The translations under genes and the position numbers were made by a program. Shown here in pieces: positions 12,687 to 22,146 of a stretch of DNA of 39,840 nt. Origin of the DNA: a virus. The notes under the pieces were generated by a model. The model saw only the letters and a program-made list of their open reading frames with translations. It had not been told where the DNA came from and searched no databases. Numbering within the stretch: position 1 is the first letter of the stretch; every line of letters starts with the position of its first letter. Location of the stretch: positions 1 through 39,840 of the IMG/VR virus record IMGVR_UViG_3300032236_000566. One strand, given 5' to 3'.

Positions 12687-12860
12687 ATGGCAAAAGTCGA
12701 AAAGTTCCCATCTAAAGCCGCTATGCGTAAGCATGAAAACGCAGAAGGCAAAGCAATTGTCGCTCTCGAAAAGAAGCAGGGCGAAAAAGACATTGTTGCT
12801 AAGACTAAATCTTCTATGAAGAATAAGTCTGCTGGCAAAAAAATTAACAAGACCGTCTAA
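12687..12860 (+). CDS. Lys-rich hypothetical protein, 57 aa
   Basis: ATG at 12687; an in-frame TTG four codons upstream is less likely. The product is strongly basic and helical (MAKVEKFPSKAAMRKHENAE; SSMKNKSAGKKINK). It begins a set of four small basic genes between terminase and portal. DNA or scaffold binding during head assembly is conceivable. No family recognised. Confidence 0.65.
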   Translation: MAKVEKFPSKAAMRKHENAEGKAIVALEKKQGEKDIVAKTKSSMKNKSAGKKINKTV

Positions 12861-12869
12861 GGAGATAAC

Positions 12870-13058
12870 ATGGCTGCAAAGAAAGCACATCCTGGATTCA
12901 AAGCTGTTCAAGCACAGATTGCTAAGAAGCAAGGCGTGAGCAAAGAACGCGCAGGAGCAATCCTTGCTGCGGGTGCTCGCAAGGCTTCACCTGCCGCTCT
13001 TAAGGCTAACCCAAATCTTAAAAAGGTTTCAGGAGTAGTCAAGAAAAAGGCAAAGTAA
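12870..13058 (+). CDS. Lys/Ala-rich hypothetical protein, 62 aa
   Basis: Preceded by AAGGAGA. The protein reads KAHPGFKAVQAQIAKKQGVS then AGAILAAGARKASPAALKANPNLKKV, ending KKKAK. This HPGFKAVQ ... ANPNLKKV layout recurs in short phage proteins near portal genes. It is highly basic and Ala-rich and could bind DNA. Function unknown. Confidence 0.7.
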   Translation: MAAKKAHPGFKAVQAQIAKKQGVSKERAGAILAAGARKASPAALKANPNLKKVSGVVKKKAK

Positions 13059-13253
13059 ATGACCAAATATGTTGAAGCAAAAGATGAGGTCATTGATAAG
13101 CGTCTGATAGGCAACCTTTCTCCTGTACAAAAGGCTGCTTTTAAGAAGCTAGATGAAAAGCACCGCAAGGTTAAGACTCAAGAAGCAGATAATGCTATTG
13201 ATCGTAAAATCATTGCTAAGGTGAAAAAGATTAAAAATGAAAAAACAAAGTAA
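13059..13253 (+). CDS. Basic hypothetical protein, 64 aa
   Basis: Starts directly after the previous stop. It is charged and helical throughout (VQKAAFKKLDEKHRKVKTQE; AIDRKIIAKVKKIKNEK). It overlaps the next gene by 17 bases. No family recognised; it belongs to the basic-protein set upstream of the portal. Confidence 0.65.
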   Translation: MTKYVEAKDEVIDKRLIGNLSPVQKAAFKKLDEKHRKVKTQEADNAIDRKIIAKVKKIKNEKTK

Positions 13254-13398
13254 GTCTGCAAAAAAAATTGCCCTAGTCATGGGTGAGTATGGAGCAGGAA
13301 AACTTCACTCAGGTTCTAAGACGGGACCTGTTGTGAAATCCCGAAAGCAAGCAATTGCTATTTCATTATCAGAAGCAAAAAGGAAAAAGGGTAAATAA
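13237..13398 (+). CDS. Small basic protein of DUF6496-like type, 53 aa
   Basis: ATG at 13237, stop overlapping the portal ATG (TAATG at 13396-13400). The core VMGEYGAGKLHSGSKTGPVV followed by KSRKQAIAISLSEAKRKKG matches my memory of a common small phage domain (pattern VMxEfkxGxLxSGsKxGpvVksrkQAiAIAlSEA). Its function is unknown. Confidence 0.7.
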   Translation: MKKQSKSAKKIALVMGEYGAGKLHSGSKTGPVVKSRKQAIAISLSEAKRKKGK

Positions 13399-15176
13399 TG
13401 CTCGGACCATCCATTGAAGAAATCGCAGCAATGCTGGCTGAACGCCAAGCAAAGCAAGGACCTATCATCGATTCGATGCGAAATCTTCGCGATGCCTACA
13501 ATGGCGACCTTGTTATCCCGCTACCTGAGCTAGATCGTCGTGAAAAGTCTGCTGTAGCAAACCTGATTACAACAGGACTGGATCAGACCGCTATGCGTAT
13601 CTCATCCACAATGCCGAATGTGTTTTATCCTGCTCTTGAAGAAGGCAATAATGCTTCTGAAAAGCGCGCCCGTACCCGCAAGCGCGCCACCCTTGGTTGG
13701 TGGGAAGCCAACAAGATGCAACTTAAGATGCGCCGTCGTGCGCGCTGGCTTATTGGCTACGCATCATCTCCTGTAGTTCTTCGCCCGGATATGAAATGGG
13801 GCGCAGCGCGTTGGGATATTCGCGACCCACTTAACACATTTCCATCACAAGGAGAAGATCCAGATGAGATCACTCCACAAAACTGTATTTTTGTTTACAA
13901 CCGTTCACGCGCTTGGTTAAGCAAGCACTACCCTGATGCCAATGTCATGCTTCGCGGATATGAAAAAGCAAAGCCAACCGACATGGTTCAAATTGTTGAA
14001 TACACCGACGAGGAAGTAACCGTTCTCCTCGCTACTTCACAACAGAAATTAAGCCAATGGGAAGGTCCAATTCGCGGAACTCCACACGTTGAGTTAGAGC
14101 GTATTCAAAACAAAACAGGACTGTGCCTTGCTGTTGTTCCTGGTCGCATCACTTTGGATCGCCCAATGGGTCAGTTCGATTCACTTGTTGGAATGTATCA
14201 ATTGCAATCTAAACTCATGGCTCTTGAAGTTATTGCTGTAGAACGCGGAATTTTTCCTGACACTTATTTGGTATCTCGCCCCGGTGAGACTGCTCGTTTT
14301 GTTGCAGGTCCTTACGATGGTCGCTCAGGTCAGGTTAACGTTGTTCAAGGTGGAGAAATCCGTGAAATGGCAGCCAACCCTGGCTTTGCTACTAACGGCA
14401 TGATGGATCGTATTGAACGAGCACAGCGTATTGCTTCAGGAACTCCTGCCGAGTTTGGTGGAGAGTCAACATCAAATGTGCGTACAGGAAAGCGTGGCGA
14501 TGCCATCCTTTCAGCCGTAGTTGATTTCCCAATTCAAGAAGCACAAGAAATCTTTGCTGCTTCATTGCAGGAAGAAAACAAGCGCGCTATTGCTATCGCT
14601 AAGACTTATTTCGGAAACGAGCGCAAGTCTTTCTACATCTCATCTCGCGGTGGTAAGGGTCATGTCGATTACATCCCTAACAAGGACTTTGAAGATGACA
14701 ACAACGTAGTTACTTATTCTCATTCAGGTACAGATGCCAATGGACTTGTTGTAGCCCTTGGTCAGCGCGTCGGTATGGGAACAATGTCAAAGCAGACAGC
14801 CCAAGAAATCGATCCAATGATTGATGATCCAGAGCGCGAGAAAGACCGTGTGATAAGTGAAGGACTCGAACAAGCACTTTTGCAATCCATTCAAACACAA
14901 GCACAGCAAGGTGCTATTCCCCCTGCTGATATTGCTGCTATTGTGGATTTGGTCGCGTCGGATCGTGCGTCGTTGGCTGATGCAGTAACAAAGATTCACG
15001 AACAAGCACAGAAGCGTCAAGCAACACCTGCTCCAACAGGTGCTCCTGAAACAATGCCAGGACTTGCTGCTCCCGGTGCTGGCGCAGAACAACCAACTGC
15101 TCAACCACAACAACCGCAAGACATCGGTTCATTCTTAGCGTCTCTCGGTGGTGGCGCAGCTAAGGCAGGTGCTTAA
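13398..15176 (+). CDS. Portal protein
   Basis: 592 aa, directly downstream of terminase, coupled at both ends. N-terminal helices include an R-R-E-K-S basic segment and ANLITTGLDQTAMRISSTMP. A W-rich wing region follows (ARWLIGYASSPVVLRPDMKW). The stem/crown part contains QLQSKLMALEVIAVERGIFPD and GQVNVVQGGEI, and the region of about 520-592 is rich in Ala, Gln and Pro. This layout fits podovirus and actinophage portals. The dodecameric ring forms the DNA channel and docks terminase and tail. The assignment rests on position, length and overall pattern; no short catalytic motif exists for portals. Confidence 0.8.
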   Translation: MLGPSIEEIAAMLAERQAKQGPIIDSMRNLRDAYNGDLVIPLPELDRREKSAVANLITTGLDQTAMRISSTMPNVFYPALEEGNNASEKRARTRKRATLGWWEANKMQLKMRRRARWLIGYASSPVVLRPDMKWGAARWDIRDPLNTFPSQGEDPDEITPQNCIFVYNRSRAWLSKHYPDANVMLRGYEKAKPTDMVQIVEYTDEEVTVLLATSQQKLSQWEGPIRGTPHVELERIQNKTGLCLAVVPGRITLDRPMGQFDSLVGMYQLQSKLMALEVIAVERGIFPDTYLVSRPGETARFVAGPYDGRSGQVNVVQGGEIREMAANPGFATNGMMDRIERAQRIASGTPAEFGGESTSNVRTGKRGDAILSAVVDFPIQEAQEIFAASLQEENKRAIAIAKTYFGNERKSFYISSRGGKGHVDYIPNKDFEDDNNVVTYSHSGTDANGLVVALGQRVGMGTMSKQTAQEIDPMIDDPEREKDRVISEGLEQALLQSIQTQAQQGAIPPADIAAIVDLVASDRASLADAVTKIHEQAQKRQATPAPTGAPETMPGLAAPGAGAEQPTAQPQQPQDIGSFLASLGGGAAKAGA

Positions 15177-15667
15177 TGCCAAGAGGTAGAGGCGGTCAAC
15201 GCCAAGGTGTTATCGGCAAGGCATACGCAAACCGTTCAGATTTGAACGGTGCAAATGTTGTTGCCCCAAAGCCATTAGATCCTAATAATGGAAAAATGCC
15301 TATTACCGCAGTTCCCGGTCAACAGTACGGTGCTGCAACTGCACAGAAGGCTGCGCAACAGGCTGTACCAATGGCAGGTTCGCCATCTCCTGTAACGCCT
15401 ACACCTGCGGGACAATCTGCACCGCAAGCTAATCCATTGGCTAATGTCACGCCTTTGGCACAACCAACTACTCACGGTTTGCCTATCACTACAGGACTTC
15501 CTACAGGTCCGGGCGCAGGTCCTGAAGTAATGCCACAGACGATCCAGACAAACCCTGCATCATCTGCACTAACATTGCTTAACTCACTTGGAGAAAATGT
15601 TTCTCCGCAGGTGAACTACATCCGTAATTATCTTGCCCTTCAAGCAGAAAATCAGATGCCTCACTAA
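15176..15667 (+). CDS. Hypothetical protein, Pro/Gln/Ala-rich, 163 aa
   Basis: Starts PRGRGGQRQGVIGKAYANRS, a basic Gly-rich stretch. A low-complexity Pro/Ala/Gln/Thr region follows (about 55-130), and the end is helical (SALTLLNSLGENVSPQVNYI). Proteins with this start next to portal genes recur in actinophages. It may be a virion or assembly accessory. TAATG overlaps tie it to the portal and to the large gene downstream. Confidence 0.7.
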   Translation: MPRGRGGQRQGVIGKAYANRSDLNGANVVAPKPLDPNNGKMPITAVPGQQYGAATAQKAAQQAVPMAGSPSPVTPTPAGQSAPQANPLANVTPLAQPTTHGLPITTGLPTGPGAGPEVMPQTIQTNPASSALTLLNSLGENVSPQVNYIRNYLALQAENQMPH

Positions 15668-18600
15668 TGCCAAACATTACGCCGAATGTTAATACTCAAC
15701 ATCAAGCAAACCCTGATGCTCAGTCATTAGCAAACTTCATTGATACTGCCCACGCTAACGGCTATGGAAATATCGATCCATCAGCAACCGTTACCGTTGC
15801 GCAATCGGCGGGCAATAATGCAGGAGCACAAAGCTATCTAGATATTTTCAAACAAGGACTTAGTTCTGCATGGCAGAGCGTTGGTCATTTCTTTGGCGAA
15901 CCATCCGTTAAGCAACCGCCAACTATTGCTCAACAGATGAATGACCATTTCAAAAATACAGGCGTTCCATCAATTCCCGGCGAAACCATTTCTGATATTC
16001 AAAATCAAATGATTAAAGCGGGCTACGGCAAGAACCTTAAAGCCGATGGCGTATGGACTGCTGACTGGAACAATCAGTCATATCAAATGCACCTTGATAC
16101 GCAAAACCAACCCGCAGCAGGAACAACAAGTGCGCGCAATGTTTTCGGCGCAATTTTTACTCCTATGCTTTTTTCTCACGCAATCCCACTTGTTCTCAGC
16201 ATGGGAAAGTCTGTAGTCGGAGATGTCCTTAAGGGTTTAGCCGTACCAGGCAAGTTAATGATTAAGGAAGAAAGTGCCGTCAATAAACTTGAAGGTGGCA
16301 CAGGCGATAGTTCTCAATTAGCAGCCAACATTCCACACGCTTTTGATTCAGCAGGTCGCCTTATTGAAAATCAAAAGACACAAACTTTAGATCAGTACAT
16401 CGCTACACCACTTGGCAAGCAAGATTTGCTTAATGTGGCGAGCGCAGCATTGACCGCTTCTACTCTTGGCAAACTTGGCGAAGAAAGTTATTTGGCAGTT
16501 AAGGGTGCTACCGCAGCAGGAAAAGCAGCAGGTGCTAAGACAACTGTTGGTTCTTTGTTTACTGACCTTGGCGCAGATTCGGCTTTCCAACAGGGCAAAG
16601 CAGGAAAATGGGTAATGAACTCTATTCTTCCTGAAACCGAAAACGGTATGCGCCGTTTTGCTTTTACTAAGTCTTTGCAAAATATGCCAACGCTTAACTT
16701 TATGAACAATGTTAATAAGGTGGCTACAGGTATTGCCGATGGATGGAAAGCAAACCGCACACTTCTTGCTACTCCATATCGTCTGCCTATTATCGGTGCT
16801 CTTGGAAAGACAGGCGTTGCTACCGCAACGGCAGGTTTGAAACTTGGTCTTATTGGTCATGCCGATAATTTCTTGGGCGACCCAAACGCAGGAGCGGCAC
16901 AAGCATTAGATCATTTGCAACCTATTGCTGGTATTGAAGGCAATGCTCTTAATCTTTTGCAGGTAGGACTTCATGCTCCGACTTACGATGTAGCAGGTGC
17001 TCCTTCGGCTGTCATTGGTCAAAAGGTAGAAAACGCTCGTCAAAAACTTGTCGATGGCTTAAATCAAAATCAGGTTATCGCCAATTGGGAACGCGGTACT
17101 GGATCTAGTTACAAGGATATTGTTGCCCAAGCAGCAAGCCGTGGCGTTCCACAATCAGCCGTAGATGCAAGCATATTTAACAACCTTAACCGTATGTCTG
17201 CCGCTCACGCAGCACAGTCTTTATGGGAAGCCAAGGTTGCCAATAACGCTATTGACACCACCAACGATGACCTTCGCCTTAACTTTATGCGCGAAACATC
17301 TCATGCCATTCTCAATGATCCAGCGTTGCTTAATCAAGCTCGCGAAAGTTACCTGCTCAAGCCCGGTGTTTTTGCTAAGGACTTGAACCGCGAGATATTG
17401 AATATGAAATCAGATAAAACATATTCATACGCCAAAGACTTTGTTAACAAACTTCAGCGTGACGAAATTATGCGTAACAAGATTATTCCTCACCTTGATA
17501 GCATCATTACGCCTCATACAGACTTGGCTAAACAACTTCGCGCTCAGGGTGTAAAGACAGGCATTACAGATGCCGAACAAGCCGCGCTTAACGATCAAAA
17601 CCTCATTCCTAGCCTTGGTCATATGAACATTGAGCGTCAGACAGCACAAGATGCTCAGGCTCAAGCCATGTCGTTCTATCAGGAATTAGAAAAAGCACAG
17701 CCAGGATTTGTTGCGCCTAAGACCTTAGATATCGGATCACAATTAGAAACCAATCTTGCTGGCGGTATTAAGACAACCAAGCTGTCTGAACTGCCTAAGA
17801 ATTTTGATTATGCGTCAGCGTCTATTCCTGAAATTCAATTGCGCAATAAAGTCCTTCAATACCTTGGCGAAGAACTCAACCGCAATGTTAAAGACTTGCT
17901 TTATGTTCCTACCAAGAATCTTATTGACCTAGTAGTGGAACGCTCACACCTTCTTGCCGGGGATGCTCGTATTGCCCTAGATGCCCCTGAAGCACTTAAA
18001 AGCGGTCTTGCAGAACTTAATGCAATGGGTTCTAAGTTGGTTTACGGAACTGACATCGGACACGCATTTACCAACACGCCACTTCCTTTAGATGTTTTAG
18101 GTCGTTCACAGAATTTTGCTTCACGCTTGGCAGACCGCATTGGTCTTGATTTCCAACAGGTCGATCCATCCGTCGCAGCACAGCACTCTTATTCACAAAT
18201 GCTTAACAAGATTCAAGATCAACTTTTGAAGAACCCCGACAAGTACCCTGCATGGGCTACTGCATCTCGGTTAACTAATTACTTGCAGACAATGATTAAG
18301 CCTGACATGAATCTTTTTATTTCAGGTCAATTTAACCTTGCTGCTTCTCGTTTAAGCAAAGTCGTTCGCCCACTTAAGGGTGGAATGTGGGAAACCGAAA
18401 TCAAGAAATTGATGACAGACAACCCACAGATGTCACGCGCTGAAGCCAAGGCAACCATTCAAAAGAGCTTATCTACAGATATAGGTCCTCAGTATTGGAC
18501 TCGCAAGCAGGTTGTCGATGCCTTAACAAACAAGGGTGGAGACAATGGCTTGGTTATGGACAAGTACGGTCGCGAAGTTGAAGCAGCAGGAATCAGCAAA

Positions 18601-20175
18601 GAAGCCGCAAACGAATTTTATTACGCCATGCAAAAGGGACTGCGCGATGCGCCTACCTATGTCAATGGTCAAAGTCCATTTACCAAGATGCTTAACAGCA
18701 CTTTCGGTCTTGCCAATGTTCCTTTGGCTATCGACGGAAAGCGCGTACTGGATCTAACAGGCAACATTCAAAAGCAATTGATGGCTTTTCGCTATCAGGG
18801 TTCATATCGATTCGCTTACCTTCGCGCTGTTAAGTCTGCGCTTAAGGGCGTAACCGAGGATGTTCCATTTACCCTTGATGCAGCAGGTGCTCTTAAGGCT
18901 CTAGGTTCAAAGGCTGAGGCTCAAGCCTACGCATTGCGCGATAAGTACCTTGGTGCTGATCCAGTTCAAAAAGAAGTTACAGACTATGTGACCAAAGAAT
19001 TTGATCAGAACGATATTTACAATGTGTACAACCCACGCGCTATCGAAGCCCGTAACCTGTACTACTTGCACAACTCTGCTTTGGCAGAAGCCGGTGGAGA
19101 CGCATCTAAAATTGATCAAGCAGCAGTCCTTAAGAAGTTCGACAACATTTACTCTTACGGAAACCGCACAGCAGCAGAAAAAACTGTTAACGCTTTTTTC
19201 TTCCCATTTTCATTCGAAAAGACCGTTATGCGTCAGTTGGGTGGACACCTTCTAGACAACGCGGGTGCTCGCCTAATGGCTGCAACTGCTATCGCTGCAT
19301 ACGATTCTGCCGATGGACAAAAGGTAAAAAATTGGATGGAAACCAATATGCCTTTGTTTAAGGAAGTAGAAAAATTCAATCCTTTCTACCATGGCGTAGG
19401 TATTGGTCAATTCGGTGGTATTAACCGTTTGCCATACGATGTAGCAAAGCAAGCATTTGTCACGATGACATCGCCACAGCCAATTACTTCTAAGGCTTCA
19501 GCTCAGGCTGTAGCAGCACTCATCCCTGCGTACCGCGATTTGGCAAACATCGTTTTGGGTATTGACCCTAACGGCAAGAAGCCAACCGAATGGGGTGGAG
19601 AACTTCTTTCCACAGCCAAGCAAGGTCTATGGGAAATCGGCAACGCCCTTCACCGTGGAGCACAAGCAGATTGGGCTGTTCAAGATCACCTGAACTACAC
19701 CGCTCAACAAAACGCTGGTTGGAATCTTCGCTCTCAGTTAATGACCAAGGTGGCATCCGTATTAGAAGCCAACCGCAAGGGCGGCAACTACGCTTGGCCA
19801 GATAGCGTTCCACGGGTCGGCGGTCAAAAGGTTTCTACTTCTACCATCAACGATTTGATCAACCACGTTTATCCCAAGTGGGATTCTGCCCAAATCCTTA
19901 TTGCCGTGGCTAATCAGAAAGCAGCCATCAGCAAACAGCGCGAGGAAATCCAAAGCACCGCTCCTGCCTATCTTCCGTTCTACGACAAGTTAGTGACTTA
20001 TAGCGACCAACTTCAGTCCCTAATAAGCAAAGATTCAATAGACACGACTACACTTGCTTCTGCTATGGATGCGTTCCGCAAGGCTGCTGTTGAGTTATCT
20101 CTCCAAGACAAGTCTTTTGCCGCGTTCTACAAAAAGTATTATCAATCTAAGTACGGTCCGTTGGAAGGAATGTAA
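15667..20175 (+). CDS. Very large putative internal virion/DNA-ejection protein, 1502 aa
   Basis: The longest gene of the window (11% of the genome). Residues about 106-145 (ETISDIQNQMIKAGYGKNLK, ADGVWTADWNNQS) resemble a peptidoglycan-binding repeat. A hydrophobic segment follows at about 159-190. The rest is Ala/Lys/Gln-rich helix, and near the C-terminus FFFPFSFEKTVMRQLGGHLL is notable. Position next to the portal, size and predicted helical content fit large internal virion proteins that podoviruses eject into the host to extend the tail. A virion-packaged enzyme is also possible; I see no clear polymerase or lysozyme active site. There is no tape-measure-like periodicity. Confidence 0.7.
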   Translation: MPNITPNVNTQHQANPDAQSLANFIDTAHANGYGNIDPSATVTVAQSAGNNAGAQSYLDIFKQGLSSAWQSVGHFFGEPSVKQPPTIAQQMNDHFKNTGVPSIPGETISDIQNQMIKAGYGKNLKADGVWTADWNNQSYQMHLDTQNQPAAGTTSARNVFGAIFTPMLFSHAIPLVLSMGKSVVGDVLKGLAVPGKLMIKEESAVNKLEGGTGDSSQLAANIPHAFDSAGRLIENQKTQTLDQYIATPLGKQDLLNVASAALTASTLGKLGEESYLAVKGATAAGKAAGAKTTVGSLFTDLGADSAFQQGKAGKWVMNSILPETENGMRRFAFTKSLQNMPTLNFMNNVNKVATGIADGWKANRTLLATPYRLPIIGALGKTGVATATAGLKLGLIGHADNFLGDPNAGAAQALDHLQPIAGIEGNALNLLQVGLHAPTYDVAGAPSAVIGQKVENARQKLVDGLNQNQVIANWERGTGSSYKDIVAQAASRGVPQSAVDASIFNNLNRMSAAHAAQSLWEAKVANNAIDTTNDDLRLNFMRETSHAILNDPALLNQARESYLLKPGVFAKDLNREILNMKSDKTYSYAKDFVNKLQRDEIMRNKIIPHLDSIITPHTDLAKQLRAQGVKTGITDAEQAALNDQNLIPSLGHMNIERQTAQDAQAQAMSFYQELEKAQPGFVAPKTLDIGSQLETNLAGGIKTTKLSELPKNFDYASASIPEIQLRNKVLQYLGEELNRNVKDLLYVPTKNLIDLVVERSHLLAGDARIALDAPEALKSGLAELNAMGSKLVYGTDIGHAFTNTPLPLDVLGRSQNFASRLADRIGLDFQQVDPSVAAQHSYSQMLNKIQDQLLKNPDKYPAWATASRLTNYLQTMIKPDMNLFISGQFNLAASRLSKVVRPLKGGMWETEIKKLMTDNPQMSRAEAKATIQKSLSTDIGPQYWTRKQVVDALTNKGGDNGLVMDKYGREVEAAGISKEAANEFYYAMQKGLRDAPTYVNGQSPFTKMLNSTFGLANVPLAIDGKRVLDLTGNIQKQLMAFRYQGSYRFAYLRAVKSALKGVTEDVPFTLDAAGALKALGSKAEAQAYALRDKYLGADPVQKEVTDYVTKEFDQNDIYNVYNPRAIEARNLYYLHNSALAEAGGDASKIDQAAVLKKFDNIYSYGNRTAAEKTVNAFFFPFSFEKTVMRQLGGHLLDNAGARLMAATAIAAYDSADGQKVKNWMETNMPLFKEVEKFNPFYHGVGIGQFGGINRLPYDVAKQAFVTMTSPQPITSKASAQAVAALIPAYRDLANIVLGIDPNGKKPTEWGGELLSTAKQGLWEIGNALHRGAQADWAVQDHLNYTAQQNAGWNLRSQLMTKVASVLEANRKGGNYAWPDSVPRVGGQKVSTSTINDLINHVYPKWDSAQILIAVANQKAAISKQREEIQSTAPAYLPFYDKLVTYSDQLQSLISKDSIDTTTLASAMDAFRKAAVELSLQDKSFAAFYKKYYQSKYGPLEGM

Positions 20176-21071
20176 TGAGTACTGATACAAAGACCGCAAC
20201 AACGGGTGGTGGAAAGTTAATAATTCCTACACAAAAGACAGGTAACACATCTGTCGATAGCCTGAACTTTCCGCAACTACCCGGTTCTGGATCAACAGAC
20301 TCCAATTGGGCTGCTGCCGCTAAAGCGTCTTACGATGTAACAGGACTTGGCTTGCCTAACACTCCCGCCAATGGGCAGATGACAGGCGATCAGATTTATC
20401 AGGCTTTTAATGCCATGGCTGCAAGCAACGATAAGAATTGGTCTGGCATCCGCGACATTCTGAAGAACACAATTCCTGGATATACAGCCAAAGATTTGAA
20501 ATTGAATTGGACTAATCAGGATGTAACTGCAACCCGTGATTTCATTACGACCTTGCACAACTACAATGTCACCTACCCTACAAAGCAAATGGGTATTACT
20601 GCTTTCTTAAATACAACCGCCAAGCAAGCGCAAAAGAGCGGCGTATCTTTTAACACTTTGAATAGCACTCAAACCACAGCACCGATTATTACTTTGCCAT
20701 CACAGGCAGACCTTGCCGATACAGCGCAGAAAGCATTTGCTACCACCCTTGGTCGCTCTGCTTCTCCTGCTGAAGTTGAGGACTTTGCTAAGAAATATCA
20801 AGACCTTGTTTTGTCATATGGCAACGCAAAGGTAGATGCTAAAAAGAACGCAGCATTTAACGCACCTGCTAATCCAATTCAATTCGATCAGACAGGTCAA
20901 ACACCACAACCAATTGTTAACCCTGTTGCTGCAACTAACGCTATTGAGCAACCACCTACGGCTAGCCTTGCTGCTGCTAACTACGCCGCAAAGCAAAACC
21001 CAACGGAAGCATCTGCTCAAGCAGCAGCCGATGGTCTTAATCAATTTATGTCTATGTTGAAGGGCGCATAA
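20175..21071 (+). CDS. Putative internal virion protein, 298 aa
   Basis: TAATG overlap with the 1502-aa gene and coupled to the next. It is polar, with Gly/Ser/Thr and Gln-rich ends; the centre holds NTPANGQMTGDQIYQAFNAM and ATTLGRSASPAEVEDFAKKY. The latter resembles the short helical segments found in phage internal or connector proteins. It forms a series with the two following genes (similar composition and length class). No family recognised. Confidence 0.65.
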   Translation: MSTDTKTATTGGGKLIIPTQKTGNTSVDSLNFPQLPGSGSTDSNWAAAAKASYDVTGLGLPNTPANGQMTGDQIYQAFNAMAASNDKNWSGIRDILKNTIPGYTAKDLKLNWTNQDVTATRDFITTLHNYNVTYPTKQMGITAFLNTTAKQAQKSGVSFNTLNSTQTTAPIITLPSQADLADTAQKAFATTLGRSASPAEVEDFAKKYQDLVLSYGNAKVDAKKNAAFNAPANPIQFDQTGQTPQPIVNPVAATNAIEQPPTASLAAANYAAKQNPTEASAQAAADGLNQFMSMLKGA

Positions 21072-22138
21072 TGGCACAAACAGTTATCCGTACACCAAAG
21101 GCTAAAGTCCCTACAGGTGGTGGCACAGTATCTGCTAGTCAGATTGCTAAGGTCGCTACCAATGTTAACTTTGACCAAGCTACTCAGGATTACCTTAATC
21201 AAAACTTTGGTTCAGTAGCCTCTTGGTATAACGATCCCAAGATTGGTCCAGTCCTTAAGGCTGCTCTTATCGCGGGCAAGAATGGAACCGCCCTTCAGGG
21301 ACAGGCTTATGCCGATTACATCCGCACCCATGCTGTTGATGCAAGTGGCAATGTTGTTCAAGTTAAGCCCGAAGAAAGTTGGTTCGGAACAACAGGCAAA
21401 GCGGTTCGCGATGCTATGGCTCAAAAGATTTCTGATCCAGCAACCTACAATCAAAATGTTAAAAACACTCTTGATTCTTCTGTAACTCCAATCGTCAATG
21501 AATTGGGATTGAAGTTATCTCAAGATCAACTTTCAAAAATTGCTACACAGGCATACGAAAATGGTTGGACTTCAACCGACCAAATTAAAGCAGCAGCCGA
21601 AGCCGAATATCATTACGATCCAAATGCCAAGATTCCCGGTGGAACAATTGGCAAGACAATCAGCGACATGACTGCCATTGCTAACAACTACGGCATCCCG
21701 CTTCCTAAAGACCCAACACAGGTAGAAAACTTTATTAAGGGAATCATTGCTCCCGGCAATCAGAACCCTGCTCTTGGTGGTAACGCTGAACAAATCTTTA
21801 CTCAGTATGCCAAAGACCAAGCCAAGGCTATTTACCCATGGATGAGTGCTGCTATTGATGCAGGTATTGCGCCAAAGACTTACCTAACTCCATTTGCAAC
21901 TAACATCGCTAACACCTTGGACATTTCACCGGATCAGGTCAATTGGCAAGACCCTAAGTGGCAAAGCCTGTTGGTTAAGACAGACCCATCAAAGCCGGGC
22001 GTTTCAACCCCCGCTAATTTCTCGGATGTTATTAACAAGATTAAAACCGATCCACAGTACGGATACGATTACACTAACCAAGCCAAGACAGACGCGGCTA
22101 ACCTTGCTTCACAAATCAAACAGATGTTCGGATTCTAG
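21071..22138 (+). CDS. Putative internal virion protein, 355 aa
   Basis: Shares its style with its neighbours: a basic Gly-rich start (VIRTPKAKVPTGGGTVSASQ), then long helical stretches (LGLKLSQDQLSKIATQAYEN; AEQIFTQYAKDQAKAIYPW). Segments such as GWTSTDQIKAAAEAEYHYDP suggest a helical, possibly membrane-associating virion protein. Function is inferred only from its place between portal and capsid genes. Confidence 0.65.
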   Translation: MAQTVIRTPKAKVPTGGGTVSASQIAKVATNVNFDQATQDYLNQNFGSVASWYNDPKIGPVLKAALIAGKNGTALQGQAYADYIRTHAVDASGNVVQVKPEESWFGTTGKAVRDAMAQKISDPATYNQNVKNTLDSSVTPIVNELGLKLSQDQLSKIATQAYENGWTSTDQIKAAAEAEYHYDPNAKIPGGTIGKTISDMTAIANNYGIPLPKDPTQVENFIKGIIAPGNQNPALGGNAEQIFTQYAKDQAKAIYPWMSAAIDAGIAPKTYLTPFATNIANTLDISPDQVNWQDPKWQSLLVKTDPSKPGVSTPANFSDVINKIKTDPQYGYDYTNQAKTDAANLASQIKQMFGF

Positions 22139-22146
22139 GGAGAACG